Assembly: GCA_009763385.1 (NCBI GenBank)
Contig: CM019828.1
Location: forward strand, 27,728,540-27,792,539
From: Coix lacryma-jobi var. lacryma-jobi
Taxonomy: Eukaryota > Streptophyta > Magnoliopsida > Poales > Poaceae
Direction: 5' to 3'
DNA: 64,000 nt
Shown here: one piece after another, positions 54,746-64,000 of the stretch
Layout of the letters: each line of letters opens with the position of its first letter
Numbering within the stretch: position 1 is the stretch's first letter
Translations under genes and position numbers: made by a program
The notes under the pieces: generated by a model
The model's input: only the letters and a program-made list of their open reading frames with translations
Database searches by the model: none
What the model was told of the DNA's origin: nothing

Positions 54746-56014
54746 CTCTGGCAAAGGGAGGCAGGAAGCTTGAGGCAGCAACTGCATAACTTGCAAGAGC
54801 ACCATCGGTATGACCCTCAACCAACCTACAATATATATTTCAAATCATTATGAGAAAAAGAATGTGTATACTGCAATTAATTTTTTTTCATAGTATGCTA
54901 ACAGTTCTATCATAACAGAGATATTGTACTTGCAACAGAGGAAACAAACACCACAAGAAAGAGAAATTGTAATTTTATTTCATGCTCAGACCTAGAATCA
55001 ATAGGAAGAAGGTCCTAAAAATAAAGATCAATAAGAATTAAGAACAAATTCTCAGCACATACAAGAAGTTTGAAGTCACCAAAACAAAGTTGAACCTTAT
55101 ACAGTATGGCTCCAAAACTTTCAGAAACAGCAATAATCAACGATCTGCTTCATTATTCTATTTGATTAAGTGTGTGTCCTTACTCCTCACACAAAGGAAG
55201 TAATGTTATGTGTTAGTTAATTCAACTGTACACTTGATGGCTACAAAAATGGTACTTTGTTTTAATTTTCTCTTAAACATGAAATAGAATCGTGCATTTA
55301 TATAATAAATTTGCATTTCCAGAAAATCATAAGCTAATGTTCTATACACTTTCTCACTGCAGGCAGTTGTTGGGTCAGCAGCTTTCTGGCCTGGACGTGA
55401 GAGATTTGCAAAATTTAGATAATAAGCTGGAGACAAGCCTAAGAAATATTGGTCTGAAGAAGGTTGCATTACAAATTCTTTAGATTCCATCACATACTTA
55501 ACATAGATACCAGTTTGTACTTTGTTTACTAACTTTCCGTTTGCAGGACCAACTTATTTTTGATCAGATTCAAGAATTAAACAGGAAGGTTTGTCCACAC
55601 AACTTATTCAAAATTACTAACATATTCTAGGTTCTCGCTTGACTACACAAACTTCTTATTTGAATTATAGCGAAGCCTCATGCACCAGGAAAACATAGAA
55701 CTATACAACAAAGTCAACCTTCTTCATCAAGAGAACATTGAATTACAGAGAAAGGTACATGCATCTGAAAATAGTTAGCCAAAAAAGGGTGCAATTAGTA
55801 GAACTCATCTTTTGTTTTATTCCACATGTCAAGTGTATGTGAATCACAAACATCATTTCTTTTCATTTTTCAGGTGTATGGACAAGGAGTAAATGAGCAT
55901 CCAACAAGTACTACAGTGAGACACAGTATTCTGAATACAGAGAATGAAGATATTCGGATCAATCTTGAGCTGAGTGTGCAAAGGGACAAATCAGAAACAC
56001 CAAGTATAGGGTGA
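54746..56014 (+). CDS. MIKC-type MADS-box gene, AGL17/ANR1-like, exons 3-7 (K domain to stop)
   Basis: Five exons join in frame with GT-AG introns: 54746-54807 (62 bp), 55363-55462 (100 bp), 55547-55588 (42 bp), 55671-55754 (84 bp) and 55874-56014 with TGA. Sizes 62, 100 and 42 are the canonical MIKC K-box exons. Products read LWQREAGSLRQQLHNLQEHH, RQLLGQQLSGLDVRDLQNLD, NKLETSLRNIGLKK, DQLIFDQIQELNRK, RSLMHQENIELYNKVNLLHQ and a tail with NTENEDIRINLELSVQRD ending ETPSIG. This matches the coiled-coil dimerisation domain of the AGL17 clade, transcription factors of root nitrate response and flowering. Exons 1-2 (DNA-binding MADS domain) are not in the window, so they lie upstream of the transposons or are lost. 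If present, intron 2 would hold the whole nest. Confidence 0.88.
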
Positions 56015-57692
56015 GATTTTTGTCCAAACTTCAGGACAATTCAGAGTCAGTAAACCAGATGATTTAAGAGAAGGATCACTGAAAGTGCCATAAGACTTCA
56101 ATGCAGTGAGGATAACTAAAACTGAGAGACCAGAAATCAATATCGTTGATTGAAATGCAAGATCGAACAACTACACTTTAATCTGCTAGATGCAATAGTT
56201 TCTGTATGAAGAAGAATGTTGATTTCAATTTAGCTTTCCACATAAGCTTGCCATGATGCTCTTGTAAATTGTACTCTGAATTGTAAGTCGTCTTGGCTTT
56301 TCTTGGTACGTAGCTTTTGTTATGCACCTAGATATACGCTATCTCTTGATCTGAAACAACTTATACTTTGGAATGGAGGGAATAACTTCAAAAGATGATA
56401 ACAAGTTAATATTGGAGGAACTTCTACCGTTAGAACTTAATAGAAAACAGATCCTTTTGAACTCAAATGAAAACGTGTATAGGGTAGAGAATAGTACAAG
56501 GATTTTGGTAAATGACAACTTTAAACTTCAAACCAGAGCAGACCACCGTCCACTCTATGACAAAACAGATACATCCAAATGCGCAGTAGGTCTCAAAGCT
56601 GAGCTATTGCACAAATAAAATGCCTTGTACTCTAAGCACAAGACCTGCTTAGGGTGGAACCTAAGCAAGCAGGCATTGCAACTATACCCTTTAACCACAT
56701 TCGTTGTATTTTGTAGTATTCTACAAAAATCAATAACTTAGAACCTATATTGAAATCAAGCCTAGTATTGTATAATTGTCACATCATAGATACATATAAG
56801 AACCAGTTAGACCAACAAAAACATTGATCCATCAGTATCAATCTATCAATCGTGTGGGAATAACAAAAGATAAATGATATTTCTCATAATGCAGAAGAAC
56901 ACGTTACAAGCTCTTTGCAAGCTATGCAAGTTGTTGTCTCGAGCTTTGTCTGCCCCCAAATGCATATCTAATCAAAACAATTGAAGGTTAGTAAAATTAA
57001 CTTATAGAAGGTATAAATGTACTTATAGTGTATTTTTATTCCAATTTGAGGATCATCATAATATTGGCAAATGACAATGTAAGAAAAATATATATCACTG
57101 CAGAGCCATGTACATATATTAGAATTTTCATTAGGCAAATTACTGGCACACAACAGAAAAAGAAGCTCACAGGTCACAAGTGGCACACAACGTGCACCCA
57201 ACATGGTGAATGGTGAAATGCAATGGAATTTATTGGCACTTGCAGCAACATGCACAAATGGGCACTGACATCGATGTTTGTAGTCAGACACGAGGCACAG
57301 ATAAACTCACACTAGTTATGAGTCAAGGCAAAGCATATGCAACAGATCAAATTGCCAAACCTACCCACCCACAGCCCATACTGCCCCACGCCCCCAAACG
57401 ACCCTCCAAAGAGTTATGACCATAAAGGCACTAAGTAATAGACTGCTATTGTTATATCAGATTGTTAAACATCATCAAGGTACCCCCATCAGTTCATGAC
57501 CGAGAAGTCAAGGTAAGAGTCCATCTCATATTTCACATGATCTGATGCATGGCCAATATTTCCTGACATGGAAATTATACATGTGTTTAGGTTATACCAA
57601 GACCAAACTATGAAACAAATGTGCAAACTCTAATAATTAATATACAATGCACTTTATATTATTATAATGTAAAATATTTACATTATGATATA
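56015..57692. other. 3' flank of the MADS-box gene; no further gene seen
   Basis: The first few hundred bases are likely 3' UTR (AT-rich, no exon structure). An open frame at 56373-56618 has no recognisable domain. The rest up to the CACTA-2 terminus is unremarkable AT-rich DNA. Confidence 0.5.
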
Positions 57693-58245
57693 CACTACAG
57701 GAAACACAGGCTTCGCCGAGTGCCTGCGAGTTCGCCGAGTGCCAAATTTCGGGCACTCGGCAAAGAGCCTCTTTGTCGAGTGCCGGAAATCTAGCACTCG
57801 GCGAAGACTGAGCACAAGGCAAAGGCTGCTTTGCCGAGTGCCCAACACTCGGCAAAGAAAAACACTCGGCGAAGTCACATCTTTGCCGAGTGCCGCACTC
57901 TCGGCAAAGATGAGCACTTGGCAAAGTGTCGCGGCCCAGACGGCATCCAGGCCCGTTAGCTTTGCCAAGTGCGCGCCGTCTGGCACTCGGCGAAGATCCC
58001 CTCTTTGCCGAGTGTCAGCCACGTGGCACTCGGCAAAGCGTGTGGCCCCGTTGTTTGACACGTGGGCTGTTCGTTGCCGAGTGCCACGTGGCGGGCACTC
58101 GGCAAAGAGGGGGTCTTCGCCGAGTGCCAGCCACGTGGCACTCGGCAAAGCACGTGGGCTGTTCTTTGCCGAGTGCCACGTGGCTGGCACTCGGCGAAGA
58201 TCCCCTCTTTGCCGAGTGTCAGTCCATGTGGCACTCGGCAAAGTT
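57693..58245 (+). repeat. 5' terminal repeat and subterminal array of CACTA-2
   Basis: After the CACTACAGG terminus, more than twenty GCCGAGTGCC / GGCACTCGGC units in both orientations fill about 530 bp, often paired as small palindromes such as GCCGAGTGCCACGTGGC. They are likely transposase-binding sites. Confidence 0.9.
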
Positions 58246-58703
58246 TTTTTTGATTTTGGACACCAAATTTTTGTGGATCATCCCCACAGTACTATGGCCA
58301 ACATGTTCAAATTTGACAGTTTTTCAAAACTTTTCGTTATATTTTTTGACTTTACTTTATTTCTTTTTCTTGAATTCCCGAAATACGCAAGTTTGAACTG
58401 CGGGTGCATCGCATAGTGGATTTTCATGATTTAAAAAATGTTATTCTTGTTCTTAACCGTATGTTGAGGCCAAATCCAAAACCTGACCTGATGTTTCGAT
58501 CAACGTGCTCACGGGGCAACACCTCCAAATTACGTGCGGGCGGTTTTTTAATTATAGAAAATGCAAATGAATTCCAAAAATCGCGAAACTTGGCGAGATG
58601 TTGTTACATCATATGCGTATGCCGAGAAAAAAATTTCAGAAAGTTTCGAGCTAGTTGTCACGTACGATGCTTACAAACCTGGACATCTCAACATGTGATA
58701 TCA

Positions 58704-59040
58704 CACACGCACACACTCACACACACGCACGCACGCAAGCACCCACCGCGCCGCCGCGCCCCGCGCCCCCCGCCCGCCGGCGAGCCCCGCAGCCGCGCCC
58801 GCGCCCGCCGCCGCCACCCTCGGCCCCTCCCCGCCGCACCCCCGTCCTGGCCCGGCCGCGCCGCCCTAGCCGCCCCCCGGCCGCGCCGCCCGGCCCACCG
58901 GCTGCCCATCCCTGGCTGACCAGTGGAGGAGAGGAGGAGGAGGAGGTGGTGATAGGAGGAGAGGAGGAGTGGAGAAGAGAGGAGGAGAAGGAGGAGTGGA
59001 GAAGATAGGAGGAGAAGGACAAGGAGAAGAGAGGAGGAAG
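58704..59040. repeat. CA microsatellite, GC-rich block and GGA-rich tract in CACTA-2 leader
   Basis: 58704-58735 is (CA)n with CGCA variants, 58740-58915 is nearly pure G/C (mostly C), and 58920-59040 is GGAGGA-rich. The last two blocks parallel 5446-5850 and 5336-5445 of CACTA-1. No gene is called here. Confidence 0.8.
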
Positions 59041-59578
59041 GTGTCGGCTTAGGTCCGTCGACCCTCAAGCCGCTTCGGTCGTCCCCGTCGTCGTCGCCGA
59101 AGCTCATTCTTGCTATTCTCGTCGCGAAGGTATGCCCTATGTAGTTAGTAAATAGTTAGTAGTTAGTAGTTAGTAGTAGTGTTAGTAGTAGTTAGCAGTG
59201 TTAGTGTTAGTAGTAGTTGTACTATTGTGATTGTTGGCCTTCGTGACTATGTCTAGTATATATGTGGTTGTTGGCCTTCGTGCCGATGTTTTCTGCAGGT
59301 TTTGGGAACCTCGCCGTGCAGGGGAGGTGCTGCCGAAATTTTTGGTCGAGACAACCAATTGCTCTTTTTTGGCAGGAGGAGGACCCGTCGGAGGGACTCG
59401 GCGACCCCGATCGTCTTCGTCGGCGTTGCGGGTCTGCCTGCACCGCGTCGTCTCGCCACTGCCCCGAGTCCCCACTGCCCCCGCTACCCTGACCTCACCG
59501 ACACCTTAGGTATAACCCCTCTATTTGTATCCTTAGGTATCTGATCTTTGGTCGCGTAACCTAGTAAGACGTCTCCCG

Positions 59579-59642
59579 TTCGAAAGAGATACAGTCTTAG
59601 ATATTCAGTCCTTTGCATATCTGCGACCGTATCTCTTTCGAA
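59579..59642 (+). repeat. Short conserved stem-loop in CACTA-2 leader
   Basis: TTCGAAAGAGATACAGTC pairs with GACCGTATCTCTTTCGAA-like sequence. It is the counterpart of 4657-4728. Confidence 0.72.
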
Positions 59643-59668
59643 TTGTCCACGTATTTTAGACAGCCCGC

Positions 59669-59857
59669 GGATGCGTAGATGAGCTAGTTTCCATGTTCTG
59701 CTCCTGTCAGAGTCAGAGTTTCGGCACCACCTCCTCGTTGTTCTCCGGATACACACTCTCCCTGCCAGGACGTGTATCGGGAGAACAGCGAGGAGGTGTT
59801 GCCGAAATTCTGTCTCGGGTAGGAGTAGAACATGGAAACTAACCCATCTGCGCATCC
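59669..59857 (+). repeat. Long miRNA-precursor-like stem-loop in CACTA-2 leader
   Basis: Arms of about 88 bp, from GGATGCGTAGATGAG to CTGCGCATCC, with TTTCGGCACCACCTCCTCG paired to CGAGGAGGTGTTGCCGAAA and GTTCTCC to GGGAGAAC. The loop is near 59760. It lies about 100-290 bp upstream of the transposase ATG and is homologous to the hairpin at 4435-4637. Confidence 0.8.
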
Positions 59858-59960
59858 TCGAGTGGGATTAGGACCTATCCTTCTCCTATTAGATGGTAGG
59901 AATGTCGTGTAGATGCAATTGCTGGTTTTATTACTCGCTTACATATGTATATGCCAGAGG

Positions 59961-62663
59961 ATGGATAACCGTGACTGGATGTACACGGGCCACGCAAGTA
60001 AGAGCACAGAATGGGTTACTAAGACCAATGCTTTCTTAGAGCATGCGTTTGGTCCGGCTGCTAAAGGGTCGAGTCGGATGCCATGTCCCTGCAGCAAATG
60101 TGGGAACAAGAAAAGAAAATATAAGAATAACGTGGGGGTAGATCTTTACAAGTACGGATTCGTTGAAAACTATACTTGTTGGGTCCACCATGGTGAAGCC
60201 GATCGGATTAGAGAGGAGGTGGTGAGACAACGTCTCGAGGAGTATGATGGAGATGCCGGGGTAGCAGACATGATGGGAGACTTCAAGAGGCTCAATTCGG
60301 TGAAGGATTGGAGGAGCTAGAGGACACCGCAAAGGCGTTCTACGACATGATGTCTTCGGCACAGAAGCCCCTTCATGAAAAGACAATGGTTTCACAACTG
60401 GATGCCATTGGACGCCTAATGGGGTTCAAGTCCCAGTATAGCTTGAGTCGAGACGCCTTCGATGGCATGTTGGCAATTTTGGGCACCCTGTTGCCGGAGG
60501 GTCACATTCTGCCGAAGAACACGTACGAGTCACAGAAACTTCTTCGTCTTCTTGCACTTAGATGTCGTATGAGCAGATCCATGCTTGTCCAAAAGGGTGC
60601 GTCCTATTTAGGAAAGATCACGAGAAAGCAACACACACTGTCCAAAGTGCAAAGCCTCTAGGTATGTGGAGGTAGACCATGGAGATGGCAAGAAGGAACA
60701 ACTTAATATCCCCGAGATGGTCCTACGGTACCTTCCTTTCACACCTAGGATCCAACGACTGTACATGACAGAGGACTCTGCGAAACAGATGACATGACAC
60801 AAGAATGGCAAAAGATACAATCCTGACAAGATGGTACACCCATCGGATGGTGAAGCATGGAAGCACTTCGATGCCACGCATCCTGGCAAAGCTATGGAGG
60901 CTCGAAATGTACGTGTGGCGCTGGCGACAGATGGGTTCAACCCGTATGGAATGATGGCGGCCCCGTACACTTGTTGGCCTGTGTTCGTGATCCCCCTCAA
61001 TCTCCCTCCCGGGTTTATTTTGACCCTAAGAACGTATTCTTGTCGCTGATAATTCCTGGACACCCGGGGAACAATATGAGTGTGTTCATGGAGCCTTTGT
61101 TGGATGAATTGTTCGAAGCTTGGGAAAACCCGGTACTGAATATGACCGAGCAACAATGAAGAACTTCAAAATGCATGTGTGGTACCAGTACTCCCTGCAT
61201 GACTTCCTAGCGTATGGCTTATTCAGCGCTTTGTGTGTTCACGGGAAGTTCCCATGCCCAATGCAAGGCAGCTGTGAAGTTCACTTGGTTGAAGAAGGGA
61301 GGGAAGTATTCTTCATTCGACCAGCATCGTCAATTCTTGCCTCTTGACCATCCATTCAGAAGTGACATCAAGCACTTCAGGAAAGGTGTTCAAGTCACCA
61401 ACCCCATTCCTCAGTTCAAGAGCGTTTCCGAGGTCCGTGCCGAAATAGAGGCTCTAAAGTTTGATAAAGACAACGGTCGTTTTTTCGGGTATGGAGAGGA
61501 ACACATGTGGACCCATAAATCGGGCTTGACTAGACTCCCCTATTTCAATGACCTTCTTTGTCCGCACTACATCGATGTAATGCACACAGAAAGAATATCG
61601 CTGAGGCACTCTTTGCAACACTCATGGAACAAAAAGTCAAAGGACAACGGGTTAAGGCCAGACTGGACCTGCAAGAGATGTGCGATAGACCAAAGCTAGT
61701 GATGAGGGCTCCTGGTGCTGGCAAGAAATGGAAAAGAGGTCTGGCCGATTATATATTGAAAAGAGACCATAGGAAGAAAGTACTACAGTGGATCCAGGCG
61801 TTAAGGTTCCCTGATGGGTATGCGGCGAATCTGAGGAGGGGAGTGAACTTGTCTACTATGCGAGTGTTAGGGATGAAGAGTCATGACTACCACATATGGA
61901 TCGAGCGGCTCCTTCCTGCGATGACCGGGGATACCTCCCTGAGCCTGTGTGGCGCGTGCTGGCAGAGTTGAGCTACTTCTTTCGCCAGCTTTGTGCCAAG
62001 GAGCTATCTTATGACGTGATTGCTAACCTAGAGGAAGTGGCACCTGTGTTGATCTGCAAGTTGGAGATGATCTTTCCACCCGCTTCTTCCTGCCGATGCA
62101 GCATCTGATTTTGCACCTACCGTACGAGGCACGGATGGGGGGGCCCGTGCAGTGCCATTGGTGCTTTCCAGTCGAGAGATGTCTAAAGGTTCTTCGGAAA
62201 AAGTGTAGAAATAAAGCCAAAATAGAGGCTTCCGTGGCAGAAGCATTTATTCTGGAGGAGGTGTCGAACTTCACAACAACATATTATAAGGATAACCTTC
62301 CTAGCGTGCACAATCCACCCTCTCGTTACAACGTCGACGAGAGTTTATCGAACCTCAGCCTTTTCAAAGGCCAACTCGGAAGAGCAAGCGCATCGAGGAC
62401 CAAGATGTTGCGGCATGATGAGTGGCACACTATCATGTTGTATGTGCTGTTGAACCTTGACGAAGTGACTCCTTATGTGTAGTAAGTTCTCAATGAGCTT
62501 GTTGCATGCGTCGTCACTATCTTCAATCTTTTGATTCGACGTCCTTGTTTTTAAGGAAATTTATTGATGAATACTGGAGAGAGGATAGGGAACCTTCCTC
62601 TGAAGAACAAGACCATCTTCTCAAAAATGGTGTGCTCGATTTCATTTCGTGGTTTAGTACGAA
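59961..62663 (+). pseudogene. TNP2-type transposase gene of CACTA-2, disrupted
   Basis: ATG at 59961 (MDNRDWMYTG). Order: transposase-associated domain (CPCSKCGNKK, HHGEADRI), TNP2 domain (SAQKPLHEKTMVSQLDAIGR, RYLPFTPRIQRLYMTE-type sequence, PVFVIPLNLPPG, WLKKGGKYSSFDQHRQFLPL, DVMHTE, VLGMKSHDYHIWIERLLPA), DUF4218 (EVAPVLICKLEMIFPP, CFPVERCLKVLRKKCRNKAK) to a GTAAGT donor at about 62480. A 109-nt exon follows (62556-62664). Frameshifts lie near 60300, 60555, 60620, 61010, 61260, 61590 and 61930. An in-frame TGA at 60795-60797 replaces the Trp codon found in CACTA-1 (QMTWH). It appears inactive. Confidence 0.87.
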
Positions 62664-62743
62664 GGTACGACCCAACTAACCTTGTATTTCATTTCATTTC
62701 TTGTTTCATTTGATGAAACGATCTACCCTGTCTCAACTTACAG

Positions 62744-63571
62744 GCCCGCACAGATGCGGAAATGATGGATGAGTTGAAACAGGTTGCCAATGGCTTCGAC
62801 TATAGGGTCAAGTCATTCACCGTTTATGATGTGAATGGCTATCGCTTTCACACAAGCAGCTACGAGCAGAGTCGGCCCAATCGAAAGACCTCAAATACCG
62901 GAGTTCGTACGCCCGACACCGATGAGTGCGACTATTACGGCATAGTCGAAGAAATATATGAGCTCAACTTTGAGGGTACCAAAGCTATTAATCCAGTGGT
63001 ATTCAAATGTCATTGGTTCGATCCTGATGTCACGAGAAGAGCCCCTGAGATTGGGATAGTCGAAATTCGACAGGACACCATTTACAAGGGAGACGGTGTC
63101 TATATTGTGGCTCAACAGGCCACACAAGTTTATTATCTCCCATGGGCGTGTCAAGAAGACAACAATCTTATGGGTTGGTACCTTGTGCAGTTAGTATCGC
63201 CGCGCGGTAAAGCGCCTCTCCCAAACGATGATGACTACAACTTCGACCCAAACACATATAACGGAGAGTTCTTTCAACCCGAGGGGCTAGAAGGGAGGTT
63301 TGACATTGACATTTTTGAGCTGATGGACATGGAAGAAGACGATGACAATGATATTGATGAGGACGATGGTGATGAGGTGCACAATGCCAAGGACTTAAGA
63401 ATGCTTGAGCGATTACAATTTGGTGGTGACATTGATGAGGACGAGGGTGACGAGGATAATGGAGACGACGCCGATTGTTTCAACAATATTGACAGTGATG
63501 ACGACACACGTGTGCCACAAGCCAACACACGAGGGGCACTAGCCACTGACAATCGCGGAGATAATTTTTAA
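62744..63571 (+). CDS. C-terminal exon of CACTA-2 transposase (DUF4216)
   Basis: Opens after a TTACAG acceptor and reads to the stop at 63571. It has VKSFTVYDVNGYRFHT, SSYEQSRPNRKT, YYGIVEEIYELNFEG, VFKCHWFDPD, IVAQQATQVYYLPWA and PLPNDDDYNFDPNTYNGEFF, then an Asp/Glu-rich tail. It is homologous to 741-1526 of CACTA-1 over its length and is intact. Confidence 0.86.
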   Translation, partial: ARTDAEMMDELKQVANGFDYRVKSFTVYDVNGYRFHTSSYEQSRPNRKTSNTGVRTPDTDECDYYGIVEEIYELNFEGTKAINPVVFKCHWFDPDVTRRAPEIGIVEIRQDTIYKGDGVYIVAQQATQVYYLPWACQEDNNLMGWYLVQLVSPRGKAPLPNDDDYNFDPNTYNGEFFQPEGLEGRFDIDIFELMDMEEDDDNDIDEDDGDEVHNAKDLRMLERLQFGGDIDEDEGDEDNGDDADCFNNIDSDDDTRVPQANTRGALATDNRGDNF

Positions 63572-63683
63572 TTCATGTAATGCTATATTGTTATAATTAT
63601 TCTGCAATTATGTTTCGTTCATTTTGTGTCTCTTTATAAATACTTATCGTTTATGCTAATTGATTTTATCTTTGTAATGGCAG

Positions 63684-64000
63684 GCACTCGATAAAATGCT
63701 GGGCGGAAGGCGGCAACAGCGGAGGGTCAACTCGCGGTACCAGAGGTCTAGCTCACCACCCACCGCAGCCGAGGAGCCGTCGACGAGGAGGGCGAGGACC
63801 GGCCGCCCCAGCGGACGTCCTAGGAGGGAGCCAACTCCCGACCCGACTCCCGACCCGGCGCAGACCTCCTCAGACCACGCCCAGGGGGACGCCACAGGGA
63901 CGACCAGGAGGACGTCGGACGACGACACCACTTCCTCGGAGCGTCGCCAGGGGGACCAGGGGGACGAGAACGTAGGTGCCTCAGGAGGGGGTTCCACTTC
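63684..64000 (+). CDS. Second gene of CACTA-2 (TNPA-like), N-terminal exon, truncated by window edge
   Basis: Follows a GGCAG acceptor 110 bp after the TNP2 stop; ATG at 63696 (MLGGRRQQRRVNSRYQRSSS). It is Arg/Ser/Pro/Thr-rich and low-complexity with repeats of DPTPDP type, and is open to the window end. It corresponds in position and opening motif to the gene at 13-633 (MPGGRQRR). Identification rests on position and the short shared N-terminus. Confidence 0.6.

Larger units (their letters stand above)
57693..64000 (+). mobile_element. CACTA (En/Spm) DNA transposon 2, 5' part, truncated by window edge
   Basis: Starts CACTACAGGAAACACAGGC at 57693, next to ATA (57690-57692), which should be the target duplication. 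It carries subterminal repeats of TTTGCCGAGTGCC, a GC-rich and GGA-rich leader, two stem-loops, a TNP2 gene and a second gene, in the same order as CACTA-1 but on the opposite strand. The two elements are related but clearly diverged in sequence and in terminal repeats (CACTACAGG against CACTACCGG). The 3' end is outside the window. Confidence 0.93.

Noticed and set aside
56373..56618. 81-codon open frame 3' of the MADS gene
   Set aside because: No domain, no clear splice or promoter context, AT-rich composition like the surrounding noncoding DNA.
57678..58416. Open frames through the CACTA-2 subterminal array
   Set aside because: They arise from translation of the repeated TTTGCCGAGTGCC units; noncoding in all known CACTA elements.
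58653..59107. Short open frames around the CA repeat and GC-rich block of CACTA-2
   Set aside because: Low-complexity products in transposon leader; no domain, no splice context.

Overview
This window is nuclear DNA of a grass (Poaceae, probably panicoid). The evidence is a spliced MIKC-type MADS-box gene fragment with canonical exon sizes, plant TNP2-type CACTA transposons, and plant-specific Tekay (chromovirus) and Tat-lineage Ty3/gypsy retrotransposons. There are no bacterial operons, rRNAs, tRNAs or CRISPR arrays. The genus cannot be fixed from the sequence alone.

Layout. (1) 1-7383: a CACTA element on the minus strand whose 5' terminus is at 7383. It carries a broken TNP2 transposase gene and part of a second En/Spm-type gene, and runs off the left edge. 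(2) 7384-8766 and 50804-57692: host DNA with several MITEs. The second block holds exons 3-7 of a MADS-box gene of the AGL17/ANR1 type at 54746-56014. (3) 8767-50798: a Tekay-type LTR retrotransposon on the minus strand with 3-kb LTRs and an exact 5-bp target duplication (AACAT). (4) 13458-43352: inserted in the Tekay RNase H coding sequence is a Tat-lineage element in plus orientation. It has the unusual form LTR-internal-LTR-internal-LTR, a head-to-tail dimer sharing the middle LTR. (5) 57693-64000: a second CACTA element on the plus strand, running off the right edge.

How the parts work. Each Tat unit has a sense gag-pol (gag, protease, reverse transcriptase, RNase H, a second 'archaeal' RNase H, integrase). 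Converging on it from the 3' side is an antisense gene with its own TATA box, four exons, three GT-AG introns of 80-107 bp with matching phases, an N-terminal domain resembling the 'putative gypsy type transposon' family (PF04195) and a long coiled coil. The Tekay element has gag, protease, RT, RNase H, integrase and a C-terminal chromodomain, plus an extra unrecognised ORF between its primer-binding site and gag. Both CACTA elements carry two conserved stem-loops just upstream of the transposase start, one with about 90-bp arms that resembles a microRNA precursor. The left CACTA also contains a 1.1-kb near-perfect inverted duplication of its own 5' end, a plausible source of double-stranded RNA.

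Reliability. The two Tat copies and the LTR pairs differ mainly by single-base indels in short homopolymers or doubled bases. Many frameshifts, especially at 18450-19500, may therefore be uncorrected long-read errors rather than real decay. Frameshift calls are made with that caution.
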